Shown here: piece after piece, positions 1-8,204 of the stretch
How positions within the stretch are numbered: the first letter of the stretch is position 1
Layout of the letters: every line of letters begins with the position of its first letter
Assembly: GCA_041908845.1 (NCBI GenBank)
Contig: JAYREN010000016.1
Span: 1 to 29,022 of the forward strand
From: JAYREN01 sp041908845
GTDB lineage: Bacteria; Acidobacteriota; Holophagae; Holophagales; Holophagaceae
DNA: 29,022 nt
Direction of reading: 5' to 3'
Notes under the pieces: generated by a model
The model's input: only the letters and a program-made list of their open reading frames with translations
Databases searched by the model: none
Told to the model about the DNA's origin: nothing
Translations under genes and position numbers: made by a program

Positions 1-1032
1 ACCTTCCACTTTGGTCTCCTTCTCTTTGAACCGCCGGATCTGGCAGGCGGGGGCGCAATGGCGCACCACGTTCGACTCCAGAAGCATGGCCTCACGTCCT
101 ATTACGTGGTGAGCCGCCGCCTCTCGTACACCAACGTCTGCTACACCCACTGCCAGTTCTGCGCCTTCCAGGCCAAACCCGGCGATCCCCGGGCCTACTC
201 CCTCAGCGCCGAAGACATCATCCGCGAGCTGGAGAAGCCCGAGAACGCGGGCATCCGCGAGCTGCACATGACCTCGGGCCACAACCCCAAGCTCAAGGTC
301 GAGTACTTCGAGCACCTGTTCCGCGCCATCAAGGCCCGCTTTCCCCAGATCCACCTCAAGGTCTTCACCATGATCGAGATGGACTACTACGCGCGGATTT
401 CAGGCCTGACGGTGGAAGATTTCCTGGATCGCTGCGTGGCCGGAGGCCTGGAGAGCTGCCCCGGAGGCGGTGCCGAAATCTTTGACGAAGGCATCCGCGA
501 GCAGATCTGCATCGGCAAGAAGGAGGCGGATGTCTGGCTGCGTGTGGCCGAGATCTGTCATCGCCGGGGCATCCCCACCAACTGCACCATGCTCTACGGC
601 CACATCGAGGAACCCAGGCACCGCGTGGATCACCTGCTGCGCCTGCGGGAGGTGCAGGACCGCACCCAGGGGTTCCTGGCCTTCATTCCCCTGGCCTACC
701 AGAACGAGGACAACGAACTCAGCCGCACCCATGTCATCCATGAAACCACGGGCACCCAGGATCTCCGGGAGATCGCCGTGGCGCGGCTGCTGCTCGACAA
801 CATTCCGCACATCAAGGCCTACTGGGTGATGATCAGTGAAGGCCTGGCCCAGGTGGGCCTCAACTACGGGGCCAATGACCTGGATGGCACCGTGATCGCC
901 GAGGAGATCGCCCATCTGGCGGGCGCCAAGTCGCCCCAGGGCCTCACCCAGGGCGCCCTGGAGCGCCTGATCCGCGAGGCGGGCTTCGAGCCTCTGGAGC
1001 GCGACAATCTCTACCAGACCTATCCAGCGTGA
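1..1032 (+). CDS. mqnE: Aminofutalosine synthase MqnE, 5'-truncated by the window edge
   Basis: Radical SAM enzyme of the futalosine route to menaquinone. It joins the product of MqnA to a SAM-derived adenosyl radical to give aminofutalosine. The CxxxCxxC iron-sulfur motif is seen as CYTHCQFC. The segments GGGAEIFDEGIREQIC, TMLYGHIE and NYGANDLDGTV are typical of MqnE; the related MqnC usually has TMMFGH. An ATG lies at 58, but the frame is open to base 1 and the 19 upstream codons (including LLLFEPPDLAGGGA) align with the usual MqnE N-terminus. The true start is therefore probably upstream and ATG58 is internal. The stop TGA (1030-1032) lies just before the beta-lactamase start. Confidence 0.9.
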   Translation, partial: TFHFGLLLFEPPDLAGGGAMAHHVRLQKHGLTSYYVVSRRLSYTNVCYTHCQFCAFQAKPGDPRAYSLSAEDIIRELEKPENAGIRELHMTSGHNPKLKVEYFEHLFRAIKARFPQIHLKVFTMIEMDYYARISGLTVEDFLDRCVAGGLESCPGGGAEIFDEGIREQICIGKKEADVWLRVAEICHRRGIPTNCTMLYGHIEEPRHRVDHLLRLREVQDRTQGFLAFIPLAYQNEDNELSRTHVIHETTGTQDLREIAVARLLLDNIPHIKAYWVMISEGLAQVGLNYGANDLDGTVIAEEIAHLAGAKSPQGLTQGALERLIREAGFEPLERDNLYQTYPA

Positions 1033-1037
1033 CTCCG

Positions 1038-1916
1038 ATGACTGAGCGCTTACTGAGAACTCGTTTCCACGCCAGACTCCTTCTGGCCGTAGGCCTCGCA
1101 ACCCTGATGGCGGGTCCATTCGCCTGGGCTGCACCGGTCCCTCGCACCTCCATCGCCGGAGTCGAGGCTCGGCTCAATGGCCGGATCGGCGTCTTCGCCA
1201 TGAGGGGCTCTACCACCGTCAAACATCGGGCTCACGAGCGTTTCGCCTACTGCTCAACCTTCAAATGGGTGCTGGGCGCAGCCGTGCTGAAGTGCATCGA
1301 GGAAGGGAAGCTGGACCTCGCGCGCAAGATCACTTATGGCGAAAAGGACCTGCTCGAGCCCTGTGCTCTGACCCGTGCCCACCTGGGGGAGGGCATGAGC
1401 ATTGGCGAACTCTGCGCCGCCACCATCGCCACCAGCGACAACGCCGCCGCGAATCTGCTGGAGCCCATGGTGGGTGGGCCGTCCGGGATGCAGGCCTTCG
1501 TCCGCGGCCTCGGCGATTCCGTGATGCGCTTCGACCGCATGGAGCCGGAGTTGAACAGCAACCTCCCGGGCGATCCCCGGGACACCACCACGCCCGAAGC
1601 CATGGCCCTCCTGTTGCGCACCGTTTTGGAGACCGAAGCGCTCTCCAAGGCATCGCGGGAGCAACTCCTGGATTGGATGAAGGCCACCACCACCGGCAGC
1701 CGCCGCATTCGCGCGGGCGTGCCCCAGGGCTGGATTGTGGCGAACAAGACAGGTACCGGCAGCAACGGCATCGCCAACGATGTGGCAGTGCTCTACCCGC
1801 CCCAGGGCGCTCCCATCTTTCTGTGCATCTTCACCGAGAGCTGCAAGGCCAAGCCCCAGGCCCGGGAGGCGGCCATCGCCGAGGTGACTCGGCTCACTCT
1901 TGAAGAGCTGAAATAG
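1038..1916 (+). CDS. bla: Class A serine beta-lactamase with signal peptide
   Basis: Exported serine hydrolase that opens beta-lactam rings in the periplasm. All class A motifs are visible, numbered from ATG1038: the STFK nucleophile motif at 73-76, SDN at 133-135, the omega-loop EPELN at 169-173 with its general-base Glu, and KTG at 237-239. The first 31 residues (basic start, LLLAVGLATLMAG, then AWAA) form a signal peptide. The length of 292 aa is normal. A GTG at 1029 overlaps the mqnE stop and is an alternative start adding three residues; neither start has a strong Shine-Dalgarno sequence. A Cys precedes the active Ser, but no Cys follows KTG, so the Cys69-Cys238 disulfide of some carbapenemases is not expected. 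The substrate range cannot be read from sequence. It is probably co-transcribed with mqnE. Confidence 0.93.
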   Translation: MTERLLRTRFHARLLLAVGLATLMAGPFAWAAPVPRTSIAGVEARLNGRIGVFAMRGSTTVKHRAHERFAYCSTFKWVLGAAVLKCIEEGKLDLARKITYGEKDLLEPCALTRAHLGEGMSIGELCAATIATSDNAAANLLEPMVGGPSGMQAFVRGLGDSVMRFDRMEPELNSNLPGDPRDTTTPEAMALLLRTVLETEALSKASREQLLDWMKATTTGSRRIRAGVPQGWIVANKTGTGSNGIANDVAVLYPPQGAPIFLCIFTESCKAKPQAREAAIAEVTRLTLEELK

Positions 1917-1919
1917 CCG

Positions 1920-2933
1920 CTACCGCTCGGCCTTGGCGAGTTTAAGCTCCTCCACCAGCGCGGGGACGAGCCGGTTCACATCCGTCACGATGCCCAGATC
2001 GGCGTACTCGAAAATGGGCGCGTCGGCCTTCTTGTTCACGGCCACGATGAACTCCGATTCCTCCATGCCCGCGATATGCTGGATCATGCCGGAGATGCCA
2101 CAGGCGATGTAGAGATCGGGGCGCACGGTCTTGCCCGTCTGGCCCACCTGGCTCTCCTGGCCCACCCAGCCCGCATCCACGGCGGCCCGGGAGGCCGCCA
2201 CCATGCCGCCCAGTTCCGAGGCCAGGCCCTGCAGGCGGCCGAAGTTCTCCAGAGTGCCCACGCCTCGGCCACCCGCCACCAGCACATGGGCCTCCTCGAT
2301 GTTCTTGAGGGTGGCCTGCTCGGTGACCACTTCCAGGACTTCCACATTCAGGTCATTGGGCCCCAGGTCCACGTTGAAGGGAATGACTTCGCCCGTGCGG
2401 CGCTCATCCCGTTCCAGCTTGCGCATCACGCCGGGCCGCACGGTGGACATCTGGGGGCGATGCTCGGGGCAGATGATGGTGGCCATGATGTTGCCGCCGA
2501 AGGCGGGGCGGGTCATCAGCAGGTTGCGCGACCCATCCTCGATCTCCAGGGTGGTGCAATCCGCCGTCAGGCCCGTCTTCACCCGGGCTGACACCCGGGG
2601 CGCGAGATCCCGGCCCAGGGTGGTGGCGCCCACGAAGCCGATGCCCGGCTTGAAGGTCTCGATGACCTGGGCCAGGGCCTTGGTGTAAGGCTCCGTGCGA
2701 TAGACCGCGAGCTCCGGGTGGTCCACCACGATGACCTTGTCGGCGCCCTGGGCGATGAGATCCGCCGCGTGAGCCTCCATCAAGCCGCCGCCGATGAGCA
2801 CCGCCATCAGGGGCTCTTCGAGCTTGTCCGCGATCTCGCGGCCGATACCCAGCAGCTCGTTCACCACCTTCTGGATCCTGCCGTTCCGCTGCTCCGCGAA
2901 TACCAGGACGCCGTGGTAGCTCGAAATATCCAT
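1920..2933 (-). CDS. etfA: Electron transfer flavoprotein subunit alpha
   Basis: Large FAD-binding ETF subunit. With EtfB it shuttles electrons between acyl-CoA dehydrogenase and the respiratory chain or another acceptor. The C-terminal FAD domain shows SQVGQTGKTVRPDLYIACG, then GISGMIQHIAGM and NKKADAPIFEYADLGIV, all typical. The length of 337 aa is normal. A GGAG lies six bases before the ATG. It is the last gene of the kal-acd-etfB-etfA operon, 13 bases after the etfB stop. Its own stop is three bases from the convergent beta-lactamase stop, leaving no room for a separate terminator. Whether this ETF is of the electron-bifurcating type cannot be decided by eye. Confidence 0.95.
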   Translation of the reverse strand: MDISSYHGVLVFAEQRNGRIQKVVNELLGIGREIADKLEEPLMAVLIGGGLMEAHAADLIAQGADKVIVVDHPELAVYRTEPYTKALAQVIETFKPGIGFVGATTLGRDLAPRVSARVKTGLTADCTTLEIEDGSRNLLMTRPAFGGNIMATIICPEHRPQMSTVRPGVMRKLERDERRTGEVIPFNVDLGPNDLNVEVLEVVTEQATLKNIEEAHVLVAGGRGVGTLENFGRLQGLASELGGMVAASRAAVDAGWVGQESQVGQTGKTVRPDLYIACGISGMIQHIAGMEESEFIVAVNKKADAPIFEYADLGIVTDVNRLVPALVEELKLAKAER

Positions 2934-2946
2934 GGTCCGCTCCGCC

Positions 2947-3726
2947 TCAGATGATGAATTTCTCTTTCAGTTTTTCGATGATGATGCGGGCGCCTTCGCG
3001 AGGTTCCACCTCGTAGACCTTGCCTGCGGACTTGGTGCCCTTGGTGTAGGACTTCTTCACCCGGGTGGGCGAGCCCTTCAGGCCGATCTGGGTGCGGTCC
3101 ACATCGAGATCCTCCACGGTCCACACGGGGATCTCCTGGCGGAAGGCATCGAACACGCCGCCCACGGCCATGTAGCGGGGTTCGTTCATGTCCTTCAGCA
3201 CCGTGATGAGGCAGGGCAACTGGGCCTTGATGCGGTGGTAGCCGTCCTCGAACATGCGCTTGACGAGGATGTGCCGCCCGGCCAGTTCCAGCTGGTTCAC
3301 GTAGCTCACGTGGGGGATGGCCAGGTGCTCGGCGATCTGCGGGCCGACCTGGGCCGTATCGCCATCGATGGCCTGACGGCCGCAGATGATGAGGTCGAAG
3401 CCGAGCTTGCGCAGGGCCGAGGCCAGGGTGATGGAGGTGGCCCAGGTGTCGGCACCGCCGAAGCGTTTGTCCGATACCAGAATCGCCTCGTCAGCGCCCA
3501 TGGCCAGGGCCTCCCGCAGGGCCAGCTCCGCCTGGGGCGGCCCCATGGTGAGCACCGTGACTGTCGCGCCCACCTGATCCTTCAGCATCAGGGCGGCCTC
3601 GAGCCCGCTCTTGTCATCGGGGTTGATGATGCTGGGAATGCCTTCGCGGATCAGGGTGCCCGTGGCGGGATCGATGCGGACTTCGGTGGTATCCGGCACC
3701 TGTTTCATGCAAACGACGATTTTCAT
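2947..3726 (-). CDS. etfB: Electron transfer flavoprotein subunit beta
   Basis: Small AMP-binding ETF subunit and partner of the downstream etfA product. It begins MKIVVCMKQVPDT, the standard family N-terminus, and carries CGRQAIDGDTAQVGPQ, the conserved nucleotide-binding segment. The start was set at the ATG of MKIVV. Another ATG five codons upstream (3741) overlaps the acyl-CoA dehydrogenase stop as TGATG, so initiation there by coupling is also possible. The length is 259 aa. It is the third gene of the operon. Confidence 0.95.
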   Translation of the reverse strand: MKIVVCMKQVPDTTEVRIDPATGTLIREGIPSIINPDDKSGLEAALMLKDQVGATVTVLTMGPPQAELALREALAMGADEAILVSDKRFGGADTWATSITLASALRKLGFDLIICGRQAIDGDTAQVGPQIAEHLAIPHVSYVNQLELAGRHILVKRMFEDGYHRIKAQLPCLITVLKDMNEPRYMAVGGVFDAFRQEIPVWTVEDLDVDRTQIGLKGSPTRVKKSYTKGTKSAGKVYEVEPREGARIIIEKLKEKFII

Positions 3727-3740
3727 CTTTCTGCCACCCA

Positions 3741-4880
3741 TCAGCGGAGCATGTTTGCGGAAATGACCATCCGTTGGACTTCCGAAGTCCCTTCGTAGAT
3801 CTCGGTGATCTTCGCGTCGCGCATCATGCGCTCCACGGGATACTCCCGCGTGTAGCCGTAGCCGCCGTGAAGCTGCACGGCCTTGGTTGTCACCTCCATG
3901 GCGGCCTCGGAGGCGAAGAGCTTGGCCATGGCGGCTTCCACGCTGTACGGCAGCTTGGCGTCCTTGTGGCTGGCGGCGCGATAGACCAGCAAGCGCGCGG
4001 CATCCGTGCGCGTCTGCATGTCCGCCAGCTGGAACTGGGAATTCTGGAAGGAGGCAATGGGCTTGCCGAACTGCTTGCGCTCCTTGGTGTAGGCCACGGT
4101 CTCATCGATGGCGCCCTGGGCCAGTCCCAGCGCCTGGGCCGCGATGCCGATGCGCCCGCCGTCCAGCGTCTTCATGGCGATGCCGAAGCCACCGCCCTCC
4201 TTGCCCAGGAGATTCTCCACGGGCACCTTCACGTTCTCGAAGATCAGCTCGCAGGTGGCCGAGCCGCGGATGCCCATCTTTTCTTCCTTCTTCCCCACGC
4301 GGAAGCCAGGCATCCCCTTTTCCAGGATGAAGGCCGAGATGCCCCGGGTGCCCTTGGCCTTGTCGGTCATGGCGAACACGATGTAGAGGTCCGCGTAGTC
4401 CGCATTGGTGATGAAGATCTTGCTGCCGTTCACCAGGTAGTGATCGCCCTGCAGCTCGGCGGTGGTCTGCTGTCCGGCGGCATCCGTGCCTGCGTTGGGC
4501 TCCGTGAGGGCGAAGGCGCCCAGCTGCTCGCCCTTGGCCAGGGGCACTAGGTATTTCTCTTTCTGCGCTTCGGTGCCGAATTCGTAGATGGGCGCGGCGC
4601 ACAGCGAGGTATGGGCCGAGACGATCACGCCCGTGGTGCCGCAGACCTTCGAGAGCTCCTCCACGGCCATGGCGTAGGCGAGGTTGTCGCCGCCCTGACC
4701 CCCATAGGCCTTGGGAAAGGGGATGCCCATGAATCCGAACCGGGCCATCTTCCGCACGGTCGCGACGGGGAAGGCCTCCTTCTCATCGACCTCCTTGGCC
4801 AAGGGGCGCACTTCGGTGCGGGCGAAGGCCTGGTACATCTGCGCCAGGAGGCGGTGTTCACGATCAAGCTGAAAGTGCAT
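3741..4880 (-). CDS. Acyl-CoA dehydrogenase, probably short-chain (butyryl-CoA type)
   Basis: FAD enzyme interconverting acyl-CoA and trans-2-enoyl-CoA, with ETF as electron partner. Both family signatures are present in the 379 aa: ALTEPNAGTDAAG at about 124-136 and QLHGGYGYTREYPVERMMRD at about 336-355. The catalytic base is Glu363 in IYEGTSEVQR. The start MHFQLDREHRLL was preferred over an upstream in-frame ATG because it gives the family length and N-terminus. It overlaps the end of kal by 17 bases, which suggests translational coupling. Lying between a 3-aminobutyryl-CoA ammonia-lyase and etfBA, it most likely acts on crotonyl-CoA/butyryl-CoA. That specificity is inferred from context. 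Confidence 0.95.
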   Translation of the reverse strand: MHFQLDREHRLLAQMYQAFARTEVRPLAKEVDEKEAFPVATVRKMARFGFMGIPFPKAYGGQGGDNLAYAMAVEELSKVCGTTGVIVSAHTSLCAAPIYEFGTEAQKEKYLVPLAKGEQLGAFALTEPNAGTDAAGQQTTAELQGDHYLVNGSKIFITNADYADLYIVFAMTDKAKGTRGISAFILEKGMPGFRVGKKEEKMGIRGSATCELIFENVKVPVENLLGKEGGGFGIAMKTLDGGRIGIAAQALGLAQGAIDETVAYTKERKQFGKPIASFQNSQFQLADMQTRTDAARLLVYRAASHKDAKLPYSVEAAMAKLFASEAAMEVTTKAVQLHGGYGYTREYPVERMMRDAKITEIYEGTSEVQRMVISANMLR

Positions 4881-5304
4881 TCTCAACCCCAGTGGCTTGC
4901 ATGGTCGGCCAAGCGCCCTTGCGCTGCTTGACCTTGGGCACGACGCAGGTACCCACGGCCCGACAGACCACGATGGGCTCGACCAGCGCATCGGCGGCGG
5001 ATTCGTTGATATCGCCTCGAGGCACGATCACCTTGCGCGCCTCGAAGACCATCTTCCGGGAGGAATTGCCGGTCTTGATGATCTCGCCGGAGGCCTCGAT
5101 GTAGTCCCCGGCAAAAACCGGCGCCAGAAACTCCACCTGCTCGTAGGCCGCGAAAAGGCCCTCATCGCCATCGTGGCGAATGAGCAGCTCCGTGGCTACA
5201 TCCCCGAAGAGTTGCAGCATCCGGGCCCCGTCCACGAGGTTGCCCCCGTAGTGGGCGTCGTGGGCGCTCATCCTGAGCCGGATCAGTGAACTGGAAGACG
5301 ACAT
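4864..5304 (-). CDS. kal: 3-aminobutyryl-CoA ammonia-lyase (Kal-like hotdog protein)
   Basis: Predicted to remove ammonia from L-3-aminobutyryl-CoA to give crotonyl-CoA, a late step of 3,5-diaminohexanoate (anaerobic lysine) breakdown. The 146 aa hotdog-sized protein shows SAHDAHYGGNLVDGA, FGDVATELLIRHDGDEGLF, EFLAPVFAGDYIEA and GNSSRKM, which I recognise from the Kal family. The start ATG has a strong GGAGGGG seven bases upstream. It is the first gene of the operon and is followed by the next enzymes expected for its product. The other lysine-fermentation genes (kamA, kamDE, kdd, kce) are not in this window. A different hotdog thioesterase or hydratase is the main alternative. Confidence 0.78.
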   Translation of the reverse strand: MSSSSSLIRLRMSAHDAHYGGNLVDGARMLQLFGDVATELLIRHDGDEGLFAAYEQVEFLAPVFAGDYIEASGEIIKTGNSSRKMVFEARKVIVPRGDINESAADALVEPIVVCRAVGTCVVPKVKQRKGAWPTMQATGVENALSA

Positions 5305-5392
5305 GAGATCCCCTCCGTTTTTTGGAACAGCTCCGCCAGGGCGGGTGAAGTGCGCCTTGAATCCAGATCCTTCGCAACTCCCTCACGAAGGC

Positions 5393-5414
5393 TATCGAGC
5401 CATTCGTCTCGATA
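5393..5414. promoter_or_regulatory. Operator-like palindrome TATCGAG-N8-CTCGATA
   Basis: A perfect 7+7 base inverted repeat with an 8-base centre lies over the predicted transcription start of the kal operon. Size and position suit a dimeric repressor such as a TetR- or GntR-type regulator. No regulator gene is adjacent, so this is inference from symmetry and location. Confidence 0.35.
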
Positions 5415-5418
5415 TAAA

Positions 5419-5447
5419 AGTATCGATTGGGTCCCCAAATCGGTCAA
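5419..5447 (-). promoter_or_regulatory. Predicted promoter of the kal-acd-etfBA operon
   Basis: On the minus strand, TTGACC (5447-5442) lies exactly 17 bases from GATACT (5424-5419). This is a fair sigma70-like pair, with five of six and four of six consensus bases. A start of transcription near 5412 would give a leader of about 105 bases before the kal ATG. Prediction only. Confidence 0.4.
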
Positions 5448-5522
5448 CCCCATCGTTGCCAACTCCGTCACAGTTCGAGCCGATATTGCGCAATCTGTGC
5501 GGCTTCTGATCTGCTGAAGGTC

Positions 5523-6080
5523 ATGGAAACCAAGACCGAATTCCGAGCGCATTTCCGGGCCTTGCGGGGCGGCGCCTCGGCGACAGACCGCGCCGCCTGG
5601 TCCGAACAAATTTGTGCCCGCATCGCGGCCTTCTGCCAGAGCCGCCGCATCCGACGCATTGGTGCCTTCTGGCCCCTGGGCTCGGAGATCGATCTTCGCC
5701 CGTTGATTCAGGGCCACCCGGACTGGGTGTTCGTGTTCCCGAGGGTCTCCTCCACGAATCCACCCCGGCTGATCTGGGGCCCCGAGCCACTGGAAAAGGG
5801 CATCTTCGGCCTCATGGAGCCCATCCACGCCCAGCATTTCCTCCCCCCGGTGCAGCTCCTGCTGGTGCCGGGCCTCGCCTTCGACACCCAGGGCTTCCGC
5901 CTGGGCTACGGCAAGGGCTTCTACGATGCGCTGCTGGGGCGGCTGTCCGAGGATGTGATCACCCTGGGCGTGGGTTTCAGCCTGCAGAAAACGCCGCGCC
6001 TGCCCATCTCGCCCCAGGATCTTCCGGTGCAAGGATTGATGACGGAGACAGGACTCGAGTGGTTCGTCAGCTCAGTTTGA
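5523..6080 (+). CDS. 5-formyltetrahydrofolate cyclo-ligase
   Basis: ATP-dependent enzyme turning 5-formyl-THF into 5,10-methenyl-THF, returning a folate side product to one-carbon metabolism. The 185 aa protein has the family hallmark near its C-terminal third, PGLAFDTQGFRLGYGKGFYD, which builds the nucleotide and folate sites. It also has FRAHFRALR near the start and FWPLGSEIDLRPLI. The start METKTEFRAHFR was chosen because GAAGG lies just upstream and the longer reading (ATG-like start at 5427) adds residues unlike the family. It is divergent from kal. The last 14 bases overlap the end of the convergent FHA-GAF gene. Confidence 0.9.
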   Translation: METKTEFRAHFRALRGGASATDRAAWSEQICARIAAFCQSRRIRRIGAFWPLGSEIDLRPLIQGHPDWVFVFPRVSSTNPPRLIWGPEPLEKGIFGLMEPIHAQHFLPPVQLLLVPGLAFDTQGFRLGYGKGFYDALLGRLSEDVITLGVGFSLQKTPRLPISPQDLPVQGLMTETGLEWFVSSV

Positions 6081-8169
6081 GAATGCTGCTGCCATCCGGA
6101 TAGTCCTCCACCGGCGCCTCGCGCATCTTCTGGAGCACTTGCATCAGGCCGCGGATGCGCTCGACCATCTCGCCAACCTTGCCGAGCTTGGGTTCGTCCG
6201 GGTATTTCCGCTCCAGCAGCTCCACCTGCATGGAGATGATGGCCAGCGGGTTGTTGATCTCGTGCTTGAGGGTGCCCGCCATCTGGCGGAAGGAATCCAG
6301 ACGCTCGGCGATCAGAGCCTTGCGCTGCAGCTCGTCGTGCCCCTTCAGCACCTGCAGACGATGATGCAGGGTCTCCCAGCGGAAGCCCTCGGGCAGCCAG
6401 TCCGTGGCCCCCGCGGCCAGGAGCGTGGCAAAGAGATCCTCCGGCGCCCGCACCACCAGTATCGGCGCCGTGGCGAAGTTGGGATGACGGCGATAGGCCT
6501 GGATGCACTTGGCGACATCCTGCACCCCGAGGGCATCGATCACCAGGTAGCGGAAATGGGGCAGCGGCGGCAGCGGCGGATCCTCTTCCAAGGGGAAGAT
6601 GGCCAGCTGGCCCGCTTCGGCCACGCTTTGGAAGAGGCCCATCAGTTCCATTTCCTCGGTGACGAGGCCAAGCAGGGGCAGAGGCGGTGCCTCGGGAACA
6701 GTGTCGATACCCCGGGGGAAGGTGATGGAAAGGCTCTGGTCCGACCAGCGCCACACAATGCCGGTGTTGAGCAGGCTCTGAAGAGTCCAAGAATCCGGCG
6801 CAGGGCCATGTGCGCCTGCGGGAAAGGCCAAACGCAGCACCCAATTGCCGCCTTCTTCCTGCCACCACCCTCGAACCGTCTGGGTTTCTCCCACTGCCAT
6901 GAGCATGGGCTCCACCAGGCCCGCCACCGCCTGGGGAGCCAGGGTACCCGCCATCCAAATGGTGCCCGGGGGCACGGGGTCCAGGGCCAGCTCCGCCCCG
7001 CGGATCTTGACCAGGCTGCGCCAGGAGGGCTCGACGGCAGCCTGGAGCGCCTCCAGGCTGGAGGAGTACGAGGTCTCCCGGGGCATCTCCAGCAGTGATT
7101 CCTGCATGGCGGCCTCGACCAGGTAGCGCAGGCGGTCCACCTGATGGCCCAGGGATTCGGAGGTTTCACCGTGAAGCCTCTCGGCATAGCTCTGGAGCCA
7201 CCGGAGAGAGGATTCCATAGCGGCGAGGATCTCCCCCGTGCGTGACATCACGCGCTCGTTGAGGGAACGCAGACGGAGAATCTCCCCCTGCAATTCCGCC
7301 TGTCCCAGGGCCTTCTGGGCCAGCTGGGCGTGGCGCAGGGCGACGGTCCCCTGGCGCACGAAGGCCTGCACTAGGGCCAGATCGAAGCGCTTGAAGGGGC
7401 GACCATCACTCATCCGGTCCAGGTAGATCAGGCCCTTGACCTCGCCCTCGATCTCCATGGGGGCGCAGATCAAGGCCCCCCGGTGCAGCTCCACCAGGCT
7501 GGCGCCGCCGAACCGCGGATCGGCCATGGGTGCATTGGAGAGCACGCCCGTGCGGTGCTCGACGGCGTAGCGGATGACCGAATGGGAGAGCCCGGTCCGA
7601 TCCTGCACATCTCCAATCCGGTGCACAGTCTGCCAGTTGCCTTCACCATCCACCATGACCACGAAGCCCCGCTCGGCCGCCAGGAGTTTGATGGCCTCAC
7701 CCAAGAGGCTCTTGATGAGCGCGGAGGAAGAGCTCTCCATCAGAAGGGCTTCCGTGGAGCGGTGCAGCAGTTCCAGACCCCGAACCAGGGTCAGGGCCTG
7801 GGAGGGTTCGGACTCGACTTCGGAGAAGAGATCACCCACCCCCTCGATGAAGAGAGCCGGATCGAGCCCCGGAAAGCCCTCGGTAAAGCGGATGCGCTGT
7901 TCCCCCAGCAGGATCTCATCACCATCAGTCAGGGGTCTGCCGGAGGGCGAATCGAGGGGAAGCCCATTCAGGCGGGTGCCATTCTTGGAGCCCAGATCCC
8001 GGAGCAACCAGGCCTCTCCGATGCGGGCAATCTCCGCGTGACGCCTGGAAACACTGGTCTCTGCGGGGAAGCTCAAGCCGCATTCCTGGGGCTCCCGCCC
8101 CAGCATGCAATCCCCTTCCAGGGCATGACGCTGAAGCAGTTCGCCCTGGAACCATGAAAGATAGGACAC
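6067..8169 (-). CDS. FHA-GAF signalling protein with receiver-like and H-box regions, no recognisable ATPase domain
   Basis: Cytoplasmic signalling protein of 700 aa. An N-terminal FHA domain (about 1-95) has GRE (24-26), SRRHAEI (41-47) and GSKNGTRLNG (60-69), the phosphothreonine-reading motifs. A GAF domain follows at about 135-285. Residues 290-490 contain helices and a strand-rich part that look like an eroded kinase core; I see no N, G1 or G2 boxes. Residues 497-610 resemble a receiver domain with Asp545 in YLVIDALG at the phosphoacceptor position. A histidine-kinase-style H-box, LKHEINNPLAII with His636, sits near the C-terminus. The protein ends about 65 residues later without an HATPase domain. 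The start is GTG with GGGAGG five bases upstream. It lies 35 bases downstream of yhbY. The biological signal is unknown. Confidence 0.8.
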   Translation of the reverse strand: MSYLSWFQGELLQRHALEGDCMLGREPQECGLSFPAETSVSRRHAEIARIGEAWLLRDLGSKNGTRLNGLPLDSPSGRPLTDGDEILLGEQRIRFTEGFPGLDPALFIEGVGDLFSEVESEPSQALTLVRGLELLHRSTEALLMESSSSALIKSLLGEAIKLLAAERGFVVMVDGEGNWQTVHRIGDVQDRTGLSHSVIRYAVEHRTGVLSNAPMADPRFGGASLVELHRGALICAPMEIEGEVKGLIYLDRMSDGRPFKRFDLALVQAFVRQGTVALRHAQLAQKALGQAELQGEILRLRSLNERVMSRTGEILAAMESSLRWLQSYAERLHGETSESLGHQVDRLRYLVEAAMQESLLEMPRETSYSSSLEALQAAVEPSWRSLVKIRGAELALDPVPPGTIWMAGTLAPQAVAGLVEPMLMAVGETQTVRGWWQEEGGNWVLRLAFPAGAHGPAPDSWTLQSLLNTGIVWRWSDQSLSITFPRGIDTVPEAPPLPLLGLVTEEMELMGLFQSVAEAGQLAIFPLEEDPPLPPLPHFRYLVIDALGVQDVAKCIQAYRRHPNFATAPILVVRAPEDLFATLLAAGATDWLPEGFRWETLHHRLQVLKGHDELQRKALIAERLDSFRQMAGTLKHEINNPLAIISMQVELLERKYPDEPKLGKVGEMVERIRGLMQVLQKMREAPVEDYPDGSSILKLS

Positions 8170-8204
8170 ACGGCCTCCCTGAGAGGCTTATCGGACGATC
8201 TGGC

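Noticed and set aside
2932..3798. 288-codon open frame on the plus strand
   Set aside because: Antisense of etfB; composition rich in His, Gly and Ala with no family features.
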